NCBI GenBank assembly: GCA_013398175.1
Contig: VZRZ01002089.1
Span: forward strand, 1,896,343 to 1,960,342
Direction: 5' to 3'
Origin: Climacteris rufus
Taxonomy: Eukaryota; Chordata; Aves; Passeriformes; Climacteridae
Length of the DNA stretch: 64,000 bases
Position numbers and translations under genes: made by a program. Positions 49,721 to 62,582 of this stretch are shown in pieces. The notes beneath the pieces are model-generated. The model was not told where the DNA came from, did no database searches, and saw nothing but the letters and a program-made list of their open reading frames with translations. Positions within the stretch are counted from its first letter, which is position 1. Each line of letters begins with the position of its first letter.

Positions 49721-50371
49721 CAGAATTATAGAAGGAGTAAAGTTGGAAAAGATCACAGTGGGTCATCTATTACAGCCTCTCTGCTCAAGCAGGGTCATCC
49801 TAAAGCACATTGCACAGGATTATGTTCAGATGGTTCTTGAGTATCTCCAGTGAGGGAGACTCCACAACCTCTCTGAGCAATCTGTTCCACTACAAGGTCA
49901 CCCACACATTAAAGAAGTTCTTCTTCATATTCAGGTGGAACTTCCTGTGCATCAGTTTCTCCCATTATGTCTTGTCCTATTGCTTGGCACCACCAAGAAG
50001 GAACTGGTTCCATCCTTCTGACACCCTCCCATTAGACACTCACAAACATTGATCAGGTTCCCTTTCATGTGTCTTTTCTTGAAGCTGAATAGGATAAACT
50101 CCCTCAGTCTTTCTCCATGAGAGATGCCCCAGTCCCTTAATCATCTCTGTTGCCCTCCACTGGACCTGCTCTAGGAGCTCCATGTCCCTCTTGTACTGAG
50201 GAGCCCAGAACTGGACACAGAATTCCAGATGTGGCCTCACCAGTGCTGAGTAGAGGGGCAGGATCACCTGCTGGTAACCCTCTTCTTAATGCACCCCAGG
50301 ATATCACTGGTTTTCTTGATCACAAGGTCACACTGCTGACTCATGAACAGCTTGTTGCCTGCCGTTGTGCA
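49721..50371 (-). mobile_element. CR1 LINE 3' part, antisense (about 650 bp)
   Basis: The longest CR1 copy here. The minus strand encodes LYSALVRPHLEFCVQFWAPQ followed by YKRDMELLEQVQWRATEMIK (in 50040-50267), the ORF2 C-terminal block. Beyond it the frame is broken, but 'ctccctcagtctttctc', 'ggtggaacttcctgtgcatc' and 'gagactccacaacctctctg' still match the CR1 3' region. The 3' end at 49721 (cagaattatag) is worn. The copy is 5' truncated and dead. Confidence 0.92.
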
Positions 50372-50830
50372 AGCAATCACCACCAGTTTTGCTGAATGCA
50401 AAATTTAGATAACAGTCACAATAACACTGACTTTATGATTATCACTTTACATATCATAGGTCAATATTTTTTCATTAACACAGAAATTCCACAGATGAAT
50501 AATAATTTTGAGGTTCTTACACTTCAGTTGTATTTTGCAGGCTCCTGTTTTTTGATCTCTGCTTCTGCCACTTGCAAAACTTTTAACAGTATATTCATAT
50601 TCAAAATGTTAGCATTTCTAGAAGGTTTATAATGTCTATAAAATATTTATAAATGTCTACAAAATCTATAAAATATAATTGCATGAGTTTATAACGGAAT
50701 TAATCTCAGAATTAATGGACAAATATTATACTGAATATTCCAAGTATGCAAAGAGACAATGGTGTTTTGAGAACTCATAATAAAACAAGATTCTGTTTCT
50801 TTTCTCATACAAGAAAAAGGAATCTAGAAC
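50372..50830. other. AT-rich DNA with no recognised feature
   Basis: Contains a small local redundancy near 50633-50675 ('gtctataaaatatttataa', then 'gtctacaaaatctataaa'). No gene recognised. Confidence 0.5.
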
Positions 50831-51070
50831 AGCTTGTCCAAAATCCAGTTATTGGAAAACCTCTGATCTGTATAGGAACAGCCCTGGTGCAGAAGGGTTG
50901 CACACCCACCACCAGAGGATGACCACAGCAAACCAACCTTTATTCAGTAGCAAGTTGGGCTTTGAGCCAGATGAGGAAGAAGGCTGATAAGAAACAGATC
51001 CTGCAGAGGTGGGATAATGCTTTTCATTATGCCATTGTCCTACAGTTATGAATGTGAGAGACACCTAGAC
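50831..51070 (-). mobile_element. LTR-like fragment, antisense
   Basis: The minus strand holds TGAATAAAGGTTGG (AATAAA at plus 50939-50944) followed by about 100 bases of GC-richer, U5-like sequence (cacccaccaccagaggatga on plus). This looks like the R-U5 part of an LTR. Ends and family are not resolved. Confidence 0.4.
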
Positions 51071-51467
51071 GGATTTTAATTCTATTAGAGCGACCCACAC
51101 CCCAGAAACTCCGTTACCTCTCTTGTTCGTTATCGATGGAGATCAGGTCTATTACAATATGACAGGTTTATTGAATAGACACAGGAAAACACATATGAAA
51201 CTACAACTCTAACAGGCTATTACTACATGGAATAACGCAAAGAAAGCTACTAGTAATTTCAGTGCACAACAAAGGTACCTATATTATAGCTAGCCAAGGA
51301 AATGTAGAATTAGGAAGCCGATGCAACTTACCAATTAGTAAAGGTGTACAAGCTGTTTCCATTATCCCTCTACTCCATGGAGAGAAGAAAATACAGGAAT
51401 CTGATGTCTCGGAATCCCGGAGAGAAACCTTTCCATACACTTCAGAAGGTGTATGGGAGATTGCTCC
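51071..51467 (-). mobile_element. Second LTR-like fragment, antisense, running into a gap
   Basis: AATAAA on the minus strand (plus-strand tttatt, 51167-51172) follows a segment with 'gcgacccacaccccagaaac' and 'ttatcgatggagatcaggtc'. The sequence resembles another avian ERV LTR. It continues to the N gap at 51468, so the full element cannot be judged. Confidence 0.4.
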
Positions 51468-52244
51468 NNNNNNNNNNNNNNNNNNNNNNNNNNNNNNNNN
51501 NNNNNNNNNNNNNNNNNNNNNNNNNNNNNNNNNNNNNNNNNNNNNNNNNNNNNNNNNNNNNNNNNNNNNNNNNNNNNNNNNNNNNNNNNNNNNNNNNNNN
51601 NNNNNNNNNNNNNNNNNNNNNNNNNNNNNNNNNNNNNNNNNNNNNNNNNNNNNNNNNNNNNNNNNNNNNNNNNNNNNNNNNNNNNNNNNNNNNNNNNNNN
51701 NNNNNNNNNNNNNNNNNNNNNNNNNNNNNNNNNNNNNNNNNNNNNNNNNNNNNNNNNNNNNNNNNNNNNNNNNNNNNNNNNNNNNNNNNNNNNNNNNNNN
51801 NNNNNNNNNNNNNNNNNNNNNNNNNNNNNNNNNNNNNNNNNNNNNNNNNNNNNNNNNNNNNNNNNNNNNNNNNNNNNNNNNNNNNNNNNNNNNNNNNNNN
51901 NNNNNNNNNNNNNNNNNNNNNNNNNNNNNNNNNNNNNNNNNNNNNNNNNNNNNNNNNNNNNNNNNNNNNNNNNNNNNNNNNNNNNNNNNNNNNNNNNNNN
52001 NNNNNNNNNNNNNNNNNNNNNNNNNNNNNNNNNNNNNNNNNNNNNNNNNNNNNNNNNNNNNNNNNNNNNNNNNNNNNNNNNNNNNNNNNNNNNNNNNNNN
52101 NNNNNNNNNNNNNNNNNNNNNNNNNNNNNNNNNNNNNNNNNNNNNNNNNNNNNNNNNNNNNNNNNNNNNNNNNNNNNNNNNNNNNNNNNNNNNNNNNNNN
52201 NNNNNNNNNNNNNNNNNNNNNNNNNNNNNNNNNNNNNNNNNNNN
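51468..52244. other. Assembly gap (777 N)
   Basis: Run of N between LTR-like sequence and a TA repeat. Open frames reported across it are meaningless. Confidence 0.99.
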
Positions 52245-52280
52245 TATATATATATATATACATGCATACATGTATATATG
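52245..52280. repeat. TA/TACATG microsatellite at the gap edge
   Basis: Eight TA units, then 'catgcatacatgtatatatg'. A likely reason why the assembly broke here. Confidence 0.9.
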
Positions 52281-52550
52281 TTGCTCTCATATATCCTCAC
52301 TCCTCTTTTTGACTGCAGTTGCCTAGCTGTTTTCTTGGGTTTTTTTCTTCCTCCTAATTGTATTGTCCCAGAAGCACTACCACTGTTGCTCATGGACTCA
52401 GCCTTGACAAGTGTCAAATCAATCTTGAAGCCAGGTGGCATTGGCTCTGTCAGAGATAGGGGAAGTTTCTAGCACCTTCTCACAAAAGCCACCCCTGTGG
52501 TCTCCCCCTGCTACTGAAAAATTCCTACACAAACCTAATACACACACTTG
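52281..52550. mobile_element. LTR-like fragment on the right side of the gap
   Basis: Words such as 'ctcatggactcagccttgac', 'ccaggtggcattggctctgt', 'gaagtttctagcaccttctc' and 'aaagccacccctgtggtctc' resemble a repeated avian ERV-type sequence. The ends are not visible. With the pieces left of the gap it may form one element or a nest of several. Confidence 0.4.
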
Positions 52551-52864
52551 TCTTTGGATTAAATTAAATTTGAAAGAGCATCCTTTTCTCCACTAACCTT
52601 AGAAAAAACAAAATGTTTAATTTAATCATCTAAGTTTGTAATATTCAGAAAACAAGCATAAATCAGTCCTGTTCTCTGATTCATTTCCCATGACTATGTG
52701 TTATAAAATATCTAGACAGATCTGGAAACAGGTGGCAGAATCTCCTCCCATGTGATTATCCCAGACTTTAGCAGAAACGTGCTTTCTTTATCATATATTC
52801 TATTTGCAAATTTGATGTAATTCCCAAGAAAAACCAATGCATAATAAATCCCTATACTCTAGCA

Positions 52865-52910
52865 TGTGTGTGTGTGCATATATATATATACATATATCTG
52901 CATATACATT
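52865..52910. repeat. GT/TA compound microsatellite
   Basis: 'tgtgtgtgtgtgcatatata' and more TA/CATA units. Confidence 0.85.
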
Positions 52911-55605
52911 TAATGAAAGTGATTACAGAATAAATTATTCATTGTCACCAGAAAATATGAAAAAACTGGCCCAAACAAGGTTATCTAGGAAAATCTCTTG
53001 ACCAAAATCACATTGACTTAGTGGAGAAATGTGTTAATTTCCAAAGTTAGGCTGAACTGTAAGTCATGCTTTGTGACCAAAAAAGCCCATTTAAATTAGG
53101 CATTTCAATGGTTCATGGGTAATTCTGGCAAGAAACTCTTATTGACACATTTGAGTGTTGATATTTTCCTCAAATATTAATAGTTGTTTGAAAAACATAG
53201 CATTTTATATTTGGCAGCTCTCAACAACTGTAACTGCTGAGTAGATTTAACCTAAGAAAATAGATTTTTTTATGTTTCAGGACATACTGGCAAGCAAATG
53301 ACCAATCTCCTTTTAATTAATACTATCTCTGTATTAAGAGAAAACAAACGGTTAGCAGTTCACAATGGGAATATAAAAGCATTTGATATATCCAGCTCTA
53401 AATTTCTTCTATCAGTATTCTGACTTTTGGTTTGCTGTGATACAAGCCAAATGTCAGCATACATTTCTATGAAGGGTTTTGTTTGAAATTGTCGTTATAA
53501 GCTCTTCATATGACAACATAGAACTCTGTCTCTGTAAGTATGTGCTGACTGCTTCCTAGAATAAAATACCTTTAATATAGATAATGACACTAGCCTCAGC
53601 AAATAAATTTTTGGACCTCTATGCAGAATTTATATGTGAGTTCATTATACAATAAAGGATAAGACTTAAACAAGACAAACTAAGGTTATGAATTAATAGA
53701 ATTGAATATCAAAAAGGTTACAGAATGGTCACTGAAGTCAATGTTCAGAACAGCATATAAAAAATTTAGCTGAAGTTGGATTCACAGCTAAAATGAATTA
53801 ATTACATGAAAATAATGTAGATCTTAAGAACAAGAAGCAAGATCTATCAGTTATGTATCAAAGCTAATTGGGTAGTTCCAAATATTCGGACTCCATTATT
53901 TGCATCAGATCTAAGAATATGGTGAATAATAAATATTGTAACTAAAAAGGGGATGGTAACACAGCCCCTAAACCCTCAAGGTTTTGAAGTTCATGAAATA
54001 TCTTCTACTAAACTAAGAGTTGCCTACAGTGAGTCATAGGCAACCTGATCTAATTCTTGTTAACTTCACTGATATTATCCCCACATAATTTAATGGAAGG
54101 CAGACTTAGCCCTGAATTCTTTGTAAAAACTGCATGTATTGTGTTTACACAGAATGTGGTGCTTCAAAACTGTTATGTGTAAAGTTTACCTTCATTTAAA
54201 AACTTTTGGGGTTCTTTAAGATCATCATTGGAAACCAAGGCACAAACTAATGAGACAGATTTGTGAATTCTTAAAAGACATGAAAAGGAAAAGAATAGGA
54301 CACAAAAATACTTTGCTTGCCTTCTGTTTTGGTTGAAAGGAACATCCAGGGATGACTGTGCTCTCATGACAGACTGCATCAAAAGTATTCAATTCTCTAT
54401 TCAATTCTCTTTTTCTTCATAATATAGCTAATAAAATTAACATATGTTTTAAAGATCTGTAAGCTTCACATAGGGATTGAGAACAGAGATAAAACAAATG
54501 AAAAGTTCATAGGATTTTGTAAGTATGTTTAAATGAACAATAAAAACATCAATAGGTAGAAATGTTTATTAAATTCTTCATCTTTATATAGTTCAGTGTC
54601 TCTTTTTTTATGGCAGATATAAAATATTCTCATTGCTACTGTCCTACTCTTTTCTCCAAATCCTGCATTCTTTTTACATAGTTTCCTTAACAGCTTTCAA
54701 CAATATGCAAGAATGAATTCTGCAAATCAAGCACACTCAAGGAAATAAATCTTCAGAGAAGCTTTCACCAGAAGCTTTCTAATTTACATTTAACTCCCAT
54801 GACGTGTACTGCTACAGCTAACTTCTTTCCTTCAGAAAATTCTATTATAATAAGGGGGGTAAAGGATTTGGGGTGAGGGGAAGAAGCTTTTTTGAGGAGT
54901 AACTTCTCTGGAAGACTTTTAGTTAGCATTCCTTATCATGTCTAGGACAAATTTCTGTTCAGAGGCAATGAGAGGCTTAGTCTTTCATTGGTAATTGATT
55001 AATATAGTAGAAACCACATCTCGTCACATGTCAGCCAAACCTTTAAGATTACATNGCAACAATTACAGGTTTTTTTTACCCTATGAAACAGGCTATTTAG
55101 TATTCTTAACTCCTATAGCTATTTCTGAAACATGCCATAGATCACAAGGAAGATAGATGAACTATAACTGGCTCACACAGAACAAAACATAACATATATA
55201 TGCATATGATTTTGTGTTTGGCTAAATATCCATGCCTACAGTTAAAGCATAAGGCTAGTTAACCTAACACCATCCATAATCGCCTTTTCTGATTTCTTGT
55301 GCTAATGTCTTTCAGCATAATTCTGCATTAATTGTGTGACAGAGAGGCTTGAGAGTTTGTTGCATGTGATAGGAACAATTTGTCTTGTGATTTTTTATTA
55401 ATAAAAGTATTGTTTCCACTTGCATTAGTAACGAAACAAATTGGCAAAATGAAGTGTTCCATAGGCTCCTTTTGTTTGGATCTAATTTGCAATTATTAAA
55501 AAAAAAATCAAGAAATCTGAACATGGAAGTCCAAATGACTAGAAATTCAAATATATGACATAGAATGCTCTTATTCTTCTAGCATATTTAATTTTTTAAA
55601 AATCC

Positions 55606-55630
55606 AAAACAAAACAAAACAAAACAAAAC
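55606..55630. repeat. (AAAAC)5 microsatellite
   Basis: Five perfect AAAAC units. Confidence 0.95.
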
Positions 55631-56221
55631 CGCCTGCTTTAAACTCATATAAAAGCAATAAATAAACTTTAATATTCATAAACACTTGACATAAAAACTG
55701 AAACAATGTTGATGACAGTTGTGTTCTAGAATTGAAGCTACTCACAAAGACCCTTCCAAATGGTGCACAGCTAATTTCCAGTTTCATCTTAGCAGGCTTC
55801 TCACAAATGATCCATTTTTCTAAGAGATGGCTAAATTTTCATACAGAGCTGATAAGTACTGGCCACAGTTTCAAGATGGGTTGAAGCTTCTGGCTGAGCT
55901 CTTATACAAAAAGGATCATAACTGACCTTTTCTATCACTCTTGAAAAGTTGGAGGGCCACATTTGTATATATATATAATGGCCCAGATGTTCATCACCTA
56001 CTATTTTAAGATACCTCAGAATAACACTCTCCATGTTGATGTCACCACGTTTTACACACACCATACCTGTCTGTTTGTTCTCTGCCTTCAGAACCCAACA
56101 CCCTGGCCTTGTCTCTGAGCTCTGCAAGTGTCTGGGCCCCCAAAACACCTGCTTGAGTTTCAATGTGAAAACAACAGTCTATAGGCTCCTGACAGCTTTT
56201 CTCATAAAATACAAAATATGT

Positions 56222-56395
56222 CATAGAAAATGTTGGAAGGGAGCTCTGAAGTTCACCTAGTACACCTTCACCTAGTACAACTTCATGGTCAAAGAATGTT
56301 GACTTCAGTGATAGCTTAGGTTGCTCAGGAGCTTATCCAGACAACTTGCCCAGGCACAATTTCTAAGGCTGGGGATTTCATAACCTCTTGATGAC
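56222..56395 (-). mobile_element. CR1 LINE 3' end, antisense, worn
   Basis: The plus strand reads 'tcatagaaaatgttggaagg', then 'gagctctgaagttcacctag', 'gcttaggttgctcagg', 'agcttatccagacaactt' and 'ggctggggatttcataacct'. These correspond to the antisense CR1 3' UTR (tail, 'ttggaagggacctctgga', 'ggttgctcagg', 'ggagattccacaacct'). It contains a 16-bp internal repeat of 'ttcacctagtac' (56253 and 56269). 5' truncated. Confidence 0.75.
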
Positions 56396-58091
56396 TTTTA
56401 GCACAATCATTTAAGTGCATTGAAACTTTAATAGTTTCAGATTGGCCAACAGAGGAAAACATTTTTGGAAGTTGGCCAAAAATAAAGTGAGCCTCTTCAG
56501 GAAGGGTAATGATAATTTTTGAAACTGCATTTGCATTTTAAGGAAAACATATTTTATTCTCTGCTCTCTTACATGAACCCAGAGGAAAAAGAGTGTTGTG
56601 AATACAAACAACCAGTGAAAAAATTAGGGGGACTGAAAAAGAACAGACATAAACTATACATCTTTATTTTAAGGAGAAATATAGATTTTTTCTTTTTTAA
56701 ATGCTATGACCTTAGAGAAAAAAAAAACAAAAAACAAACCAAACCAAACAAAACCAGAACTCCAGGGAACACAAAATTTAAAATAAATAAGAGATTATAA
56801 ACTAGATTTAATTAGAAGGAATAAGAATTTTAGAAGCTATTGAGTACAGAAGGGATGGAAATTTGTCAGAATACATTGGTAAAGGATTCTTAAGTATCTG
56901 GTTAGCAGTATTTTTTTTTTTTAATATAAAGGACACTGACAACTGAATTAGAAATTACCACAATGGGACAAATCCATGTTTTCCCCAGTTCAGGAAATAG
57001 TTTTGGTTGATGTATATCATGATTTTCGGATACTGGAGAAGATCTACTAAATCCCTTTCATTTCTCCCCTAAATTGCAATTTGGATTTGAGAAAACACTT
57101 TTTCTCTGTATATGGCTCTCCTTATTGCGGCAATGGGCCCTTTTGTCACTGTAACATGGAGAGAAGAGATATGTCAATAAACAACCAGAATAAAATAAAT
57201 AAGAGATTACTACATCACAGACAATTACTTAGTGGTGTTTTTCACTCCAGATGTGCCAAAGACCCAGATTTGTCTGGGTCATACAAGTTGTGTTGGTCTT
57301 TCTAGTTACATTGTTTTATTACCCAGAAGAGAATTAAACAATTACTGATTTACATTAGCATTCCTTTTGAATTTGTACTGCTTCAGCTCTTGGTTATCTT
57401 TCAAATCCCTGGTAATACACATATCTGGCTGACAGCTTACAGAATTCTTTTGGGATACACAGAGAAAAGCAGGAAAGAATAAAGAGGATTCAATTAACAA
57501 AGATTCATTAGGATCAGACATAATACCAGAACCTTCTAATATCTACCCAAAGCACTTTCAAATATTGGCATAAAGTGATGTCAACCAGTGACTTTAGAAG
57601 GATATTTTAGACCTTACTTTATTAATCAAATAAAATTACAGAGGAGTACAAAGGAGAGACAGAAAAAATTTACAGACTGACCATTCAGATTTTTGCCTAC
57701 TGCATATTTTCTAATTCTGTGCAAAATCTACATTTAAAGGTCTCTATAAGACATCTCTGTCTCCCTATTGGCAAGTATTCCCTGATATTAACTACAAAGG
57801 TTCTTTCATATTTTATTAGTTATTCACTAGGTACTACACTAAATAGTCAGTCCCTATACACCATAACAGCATTCAAATATTTGTAGAATGTCATGACCTA
57901 CTTTGTCATCATCTACCTGTTAAACTTAGTTCTTTTAATCTTTACTCAGAAGTCAATATATTTCTCCTGTTCTTTCTAGTTATTTTTTTAAATAAAATAT
58001 AACATTAAGCTAAAGGAAGATTTTACCATTTTCCCATTACTTACTCTAGGCCAATAATATTCTTAGCTATCATACTAGCAAATGTTCAAAA
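56396..58091. other. AT-rich DNA with no recognised gene
   Basis: Contains an A/AAAC-rich tract (56716-56755), a poly-T near 56911-56922 and a 19-base word repeated at about 56778 and 57190. No gene recognised. Confidence 0.5.
56716..56755. repeat. A-rich/AAACC low-complexity tract
   Basis: A-runs, then AAACAAACC- and AAACC-type units. Confidence 0.85.
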
Positions 58092-58597
58092 TTATAGAAT
58101 CATAGAATCATTTAAGTTGGTAAAGAACTTTAAGACCTTTAAGTCCAACCACTAACCCAGCACTGCCAAGTCCACCAACAAACCGCATTCCTGAGGGCCA
58201 TATCTACATGTCTTATAAATAACCTTCAGGAAGGGTGACTCAGCCTTTTCCCTGGGCAGCCTGTTCCAATGTTTGACAGCCCTGTCAGTGAAGAAATTTT
58301 TCACAATATCCAAAACCCTGGTACAACTTGGCCATTTCCTCTTGACCTGTTGCATGTTACTTGGGAGACAAGACTGACTCACACCTCACTACAGCCCCCT
58401 TTCAGGTTATCTGTAGATAGAGAGTGAAAAGCTCTTCTCTGAAACTCTTTTTCTCCAGGCTAAAGAACCTCAGCTCCCTCAGCTGCTCCTCATAAGACTT
58501 ACGCTCTAGACCCTTCACCAGCTTCATTGCTTTTCTCTGGACTCACTCCAGCACCTCAATGTCCTTCTTGTATTTTCAGAGGAGCCCAGAACGGAAA
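58092..58597 (-). mobile_element. CR1 LINE 3' end, antisense (about 500 bp)
   Basis: The plus strand begins 'attatagaatcatagaatca', two units of the 8-bp CR1 3' terminal repeat in antisense. It continues through the 3' region ('cactaacccagcactgccaa', 'cctgggcagcctgttccaat'). The minus strand encodes FFTDRAVKHWNRLPREKAES, the CR1 ORF2 C-terminus, with stops. It fades out at 'cagaggagcccagaacgg'. The presence of the exact terminal repeat makes the 3' junction here the clearest in the window. Confidence 0.93.
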
Positions 58598-60583
58598 AAA
58601 TCATCTTGTATTACAAGAGCTATTAGAGAAGCTACTTTTAATAGAAAACCTTATTTTAATGTTAAATTGAAAAAAGTACACCCCCCCAAAAACATCCACC
58701 AAAAAAAAAAAAAATCCTTCTAGTACTAATTTGAAATTGCTGAACAATTCTTCCTGAAAATATTTAGAAAGACAGAATTATACAGAAAAAAAAAAAGAAA
58801 AAAACAACCAAATGCAGTTTGCCACAGTAAAATATTAAATGAAACAAAGCAGTAAAAAAGAGAAACAATTGCAAGAACTGGATATCTATAAGTAGAAATA
58901 TAAGGAAAAAAGTCCATAAATATGGTAGCATCCAATGAGAGTGGGAAAGACTCAACAAAAGGAAAAGCAAGAAAGCAATTTTGGCATTTGCTATGCTTCA
59001 ATGAAATTCAACCCCTGATATGTAAATTAATGATTGAAACTTAAGAATAAATTTGCATGAAGGAAAATATAGTTAAAAATCTCAACATTCAATTACTCCA
59101 CAAATTCCCATTAACATAAATAGTGTATTTCATAATGTCTTTGGTTCTACTAGAAAAATAATAAAAAAAAAACCTGCAAAGTTGTGTGCATTCTCATCCA
59201 TGTCCCAATTTTACGAGATTATCTTCTCTCATTTTGTGAAGTCCCAACTAACCTAGGCTATACAAAGATGAATTTTTCCTTCCACAATCATGTGTCCACT
59301 ATTAATTAATTTTGATTCTTCCGTCCATAAAATAAGGAAATTGTTAAAATGGTTTTTTTGCACTCAGGCTTTAAAAATAAGTGCTTAGCTATTATAATTC
59401 AATAACATAGCAACAGAGTGTTTGGGAGAAGTGAGTTATTACTTAACATATCACTCACAAAAGAATAGGCAGAATGGAGAGCAGAAGGAATCTGTCTTAT
59501 GGTGTTGGTTTTCTTAGCTCCAAGGAAATTAGGCCTGTATAAAGGGGGTCCTTATGACTTTCTCTGAAGTAGCTTTACAAAGGCCCATAGAACACTAAGA
59601 TGACTTGCTGCAAAGCTTTCCTTAATGCCAAAGATTCAGTAATTTTTAAGCGGAAATTTTTTAGCCAAATAAAAATAATATGTCTCACACTTGTTTGGGG
59701 TTAGGCATTCTCTATCATTGTTTACAGGCTTTAATAAACATGATACAAATCAAATGCATTTCTTAATCTAGCCTCAGCCAAGTGATCTAACAGATATTTT
59801 TTTCTAAAAATGAGAATATTTTATACCCAGTGAGTAGTTTCCTGCAAATTAATACTTTGACTTCAGTTCCTTAGTTCAGTTTTCTATGTTTGGTACAAAA
59901 AAAAAAGTATTTTAATTCATGTTTGGTTCCACAGGGAGTAAACCAAAAATGTATCATCAAAAAAGAGCCTGTATCAATAGGGAAATGTGACCAGACACTG
60001 ATTTTCAGGCTATGTAAAATGTGTTTTCAGGACATAATAAGTACTCTGCTCACAGATGCACTCCTGAATAAAGGGAGCAATCCTTCTGAATTGTTAGGGC
60101 ATCCCACAGGAATTCTACAGGATTTTTCTCTGTCGGTGAAGAAATGGGGTCAGAGTCAAAGTTCTTCTTATTGTGTTTTTGGGTCCTTCCATTTTTCCTC
60201 ACCTTAATTCTGTTTAACCTCACCATCATGCAGTTGTTGCTCTTAATCTTTTTTTGGAAAGGACTGTTGGGACTGGGTGGGTTAGTTGCAAAAACAAAGG
60301 AATAAAAGTATATCCATTTTGCAATTCTGATGATGTATACAGAGAATTTCTTATAGCTTCAGAAAATTGTATTTATAAGATTTCAGTCTGAGACTAGTAG
60401 TCTGATTTAATAAGAAGGAAATTGAATCATCTCCCTCCATTAGCGTTATTATTAAAAACCTCTTGGCATTCTCCAAAAGAATCACTTCATTATGCTAAAA
60501 GTAATATATCATCTTTATTTTTTTGAGGACTATTGACTAGAAAGAAGGATTTTTCTTTTTAAAAATTCCCAATAGAAACTAAC
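58598..60583. other. AT-rich DNA with no recognised gene
   Basis: C-run and poly-A at 58681-58714 and A-rich tract at 58785-58804. A 105-codon frame at 59890-60207 (+) has no known motif. Confidence 0.5.
58681..58714. repeat. C-run and poly-A low-complexity tract
   Basis: Seven C, then an A-rich stretch with about 14 consecutive A. Simple sequence next to the preceding CR1 copy. Confidence 0.8.
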
Positions 60584-60870
60584 TATAGAATCACAGAATA
60601 GCCTGAGTTGAAAAGGACCTTAAAGATCATCTTTCAAGTTTCAACCCCTCCACTATGGGCAGGGACAGGTCCCACTAGACCAGCTTCCTTAGTGCTCCAT
60701 CCAGCCTGGCCTCGAACACTTCCAGAGATGTGGCATCCACAACTTCTCTAGTCAACTTGTTCCAGTACCTCACCACCCTCACAGTAAAGAATGTTTTCCT
60801 AATATCTAATCTAAACCTACTCTTTTTCAGTTTTAAATCATTCCCCCTTGTCCTGTCACTACTAGGCTGG
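60584..60870 (-). mobile_element. CR1 LINE 3' end, antisense (about 290 bp)
   Basis: The plus strand reads 'tatagaatcacagaatagcc', then 'tgagttgaaaaggacctta', 'ggacaggtcccactagacca', 'gctccatccagcctggcctc', 'acttccagagatgtggcatc' and 'cagtaaagaatgttttccta'. All are typical of one CR1 3' UTR type. The terminal repeat units are diverged (atagaatcacagaat). 5' truncated near 60870. Confidence 0.92.
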
Positions 60871-62360
60871 AGGCTGGCTTTCTAAGGACTGGCATTATTG
60901 ACCATGTGAAACTTGTACCAAATAAATCTTTTGAACTTTACCTTATTGTCTGTTCCCTCTTGTACACTTTTTATTATTGAGATCCTGCATAGAGAAGGCA
61001 GAAAAAAGAAGGAGATGGGTGAATACCCAAAATATACAAAATGTGGAAATGATAAAGCATTGACTACAAGGAAAAGTAATGATGGCACTCCTGTACATGA
61101 AATGGTATCTATGATCTCACATAAGACAAAAAACCAGTATGTGAAAGGGAACAAACAAGGTCATAAAGCAAGGTCATTCTCTCATATAAAATCAAGTATG
61201 TGCTGGAGTGTGACCATGCTTCATTCTCAGTTGCTATCCACCAGTAATGGCAATTTGCATTTTGAAACTTTAGTTTTTGGATGACATCCACGTGTTAATT
61301 AGCTACTATAAAAAATACAAGTCAGAGAACGAAATGCCAAGATTTAAAACTCAGGAAGCTGAAACTTCTACTGGTTTTTAGGACTCAGTTTTTCTTTTGA
61401 AGAGCATATTTTGCTAAAAAGAAATTGTATTCTTTTCCTAAGAATATCAACTAAGTCAGAATATTCATTCAGCTTTTCAGGGGGCAATGAAATAAGAATG
61501 TATTCCTATAAATGACACTGGGTTAGGTCTGAAATTATAGGATAATAAATAAATTATTATATTTGTAAATTGAATTATGTTTTACTTTTACAGAGAGGTC
61601 ATTTACAGCTGTAGGGATATAGTAGACTTGTGCAGATATATAATTTAAAATGTAACATTCTAGTCAAACTCGACAAGTATTAAATCTACTTTTTCACAAT
61701 ATCAAAAATTCAATTTCCTAGCTCTCTCGATATTCTAAAGCTTTTATGAAGATACTTTAAAATATGGTCTTGGAAGAATTTGTCCAAAATATGACCCAAT
61801 AATAACTTTCAAATTATTACAATTCACAGTGCTGGAAATAGAAATTTCAGATGGAGTGTCATAGTTCATATTCTGCTCTTCTCAATCACTGTAATAAAGT
61901 TCAAAGGTACATTGCTTCTATACATCTTAACTATATCAAGCCTCAAGATTGAATGCTGTTTCTCTTAAGGGAAATAGAAAACATTTTGTAAATATTTTAA
62001 AAAATGTAACAGAAGTTAGTCCAAAGAATGTTTAATATTTCAAAACATGCTGTAAAATTTTTAACAGATTGACTATTGACCTAATTTTTAACCAAATAAA
62101 TCTGTAAAAGAAAACAATATGTTAAATAATGTTCAGCAATCTGTGATATTTTTTCTTTCTAAATTTTTATAAGAACAATTCATAAAGGACTGAGTGTACA
62201 AAGTTCTTAACAGCATATGTCCTTCATTTCCTTTAAGAGATTTGTGTGTTAAAAAACAACATGCAAGGTGAATCAGTCTTTTAAAAAGATGTATGAACTT
62301 AAAACCACCCAAACATCTAAGAGTTATAAGTTTTTTTTTCATTTTATTTCGGATTTTTTA

Positions 62361-62402
62361 CACACACACACACACACACATATGTGTATGCATATGTGCA
62401 TG
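62361..62402. repeat. (CA)10 microsatellite with TATG/CATG tail
   Basis: Ten CA units at 62361-62380 followed by 'tatgtgtatgcatatgtgca'. The tail is partly self-complementary. Confidence 0.95.
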
Positions 62403-62582
62403 TTTATTTTAAATTAGTTGGTCACATGCAATCTGGATAGATTATAAACAGTAGTAGTTGGTATATTCTAAGAGTTCGGTGGAAAATTGACCAAAAAATG
62501 TTTAGATCTGAATGGAAATCTGCCACATTCCAATAGCTAATGATGAAGTACATTATCAAAGATATTTCTGAAAGGTTTTTTT

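Larger units (their letters stand above)
52551..56221. other. AT-rich DNA with no recognised gene
   Basis: Contains a GT/TA microsatellite (52865-52910), a single N at 55055 and an (AAAAC)5 repeat (55606-55630). The part 56040-56160 is less AT-rich and lies just before a CR1 3' end. No frame has a known motif; the longest is 110 codons (55831-56163, minus). Confidence 0.5.

Noticed and set aside
51262..52472. Open frames of 280-360 codons on both strands
   Set aside because: They consist almost wholly of the 777-base N gap. The real sequence on each side is only a few dozen codons and lies in LTR-like DNA.
59925..59945. Possible splice acceptor (tttggttccacag) before an open stretch to 60207
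   Set aside because: The pyrimidine tract is weak, no donor closes the putative exon, and the 105-codon product is not recognised.
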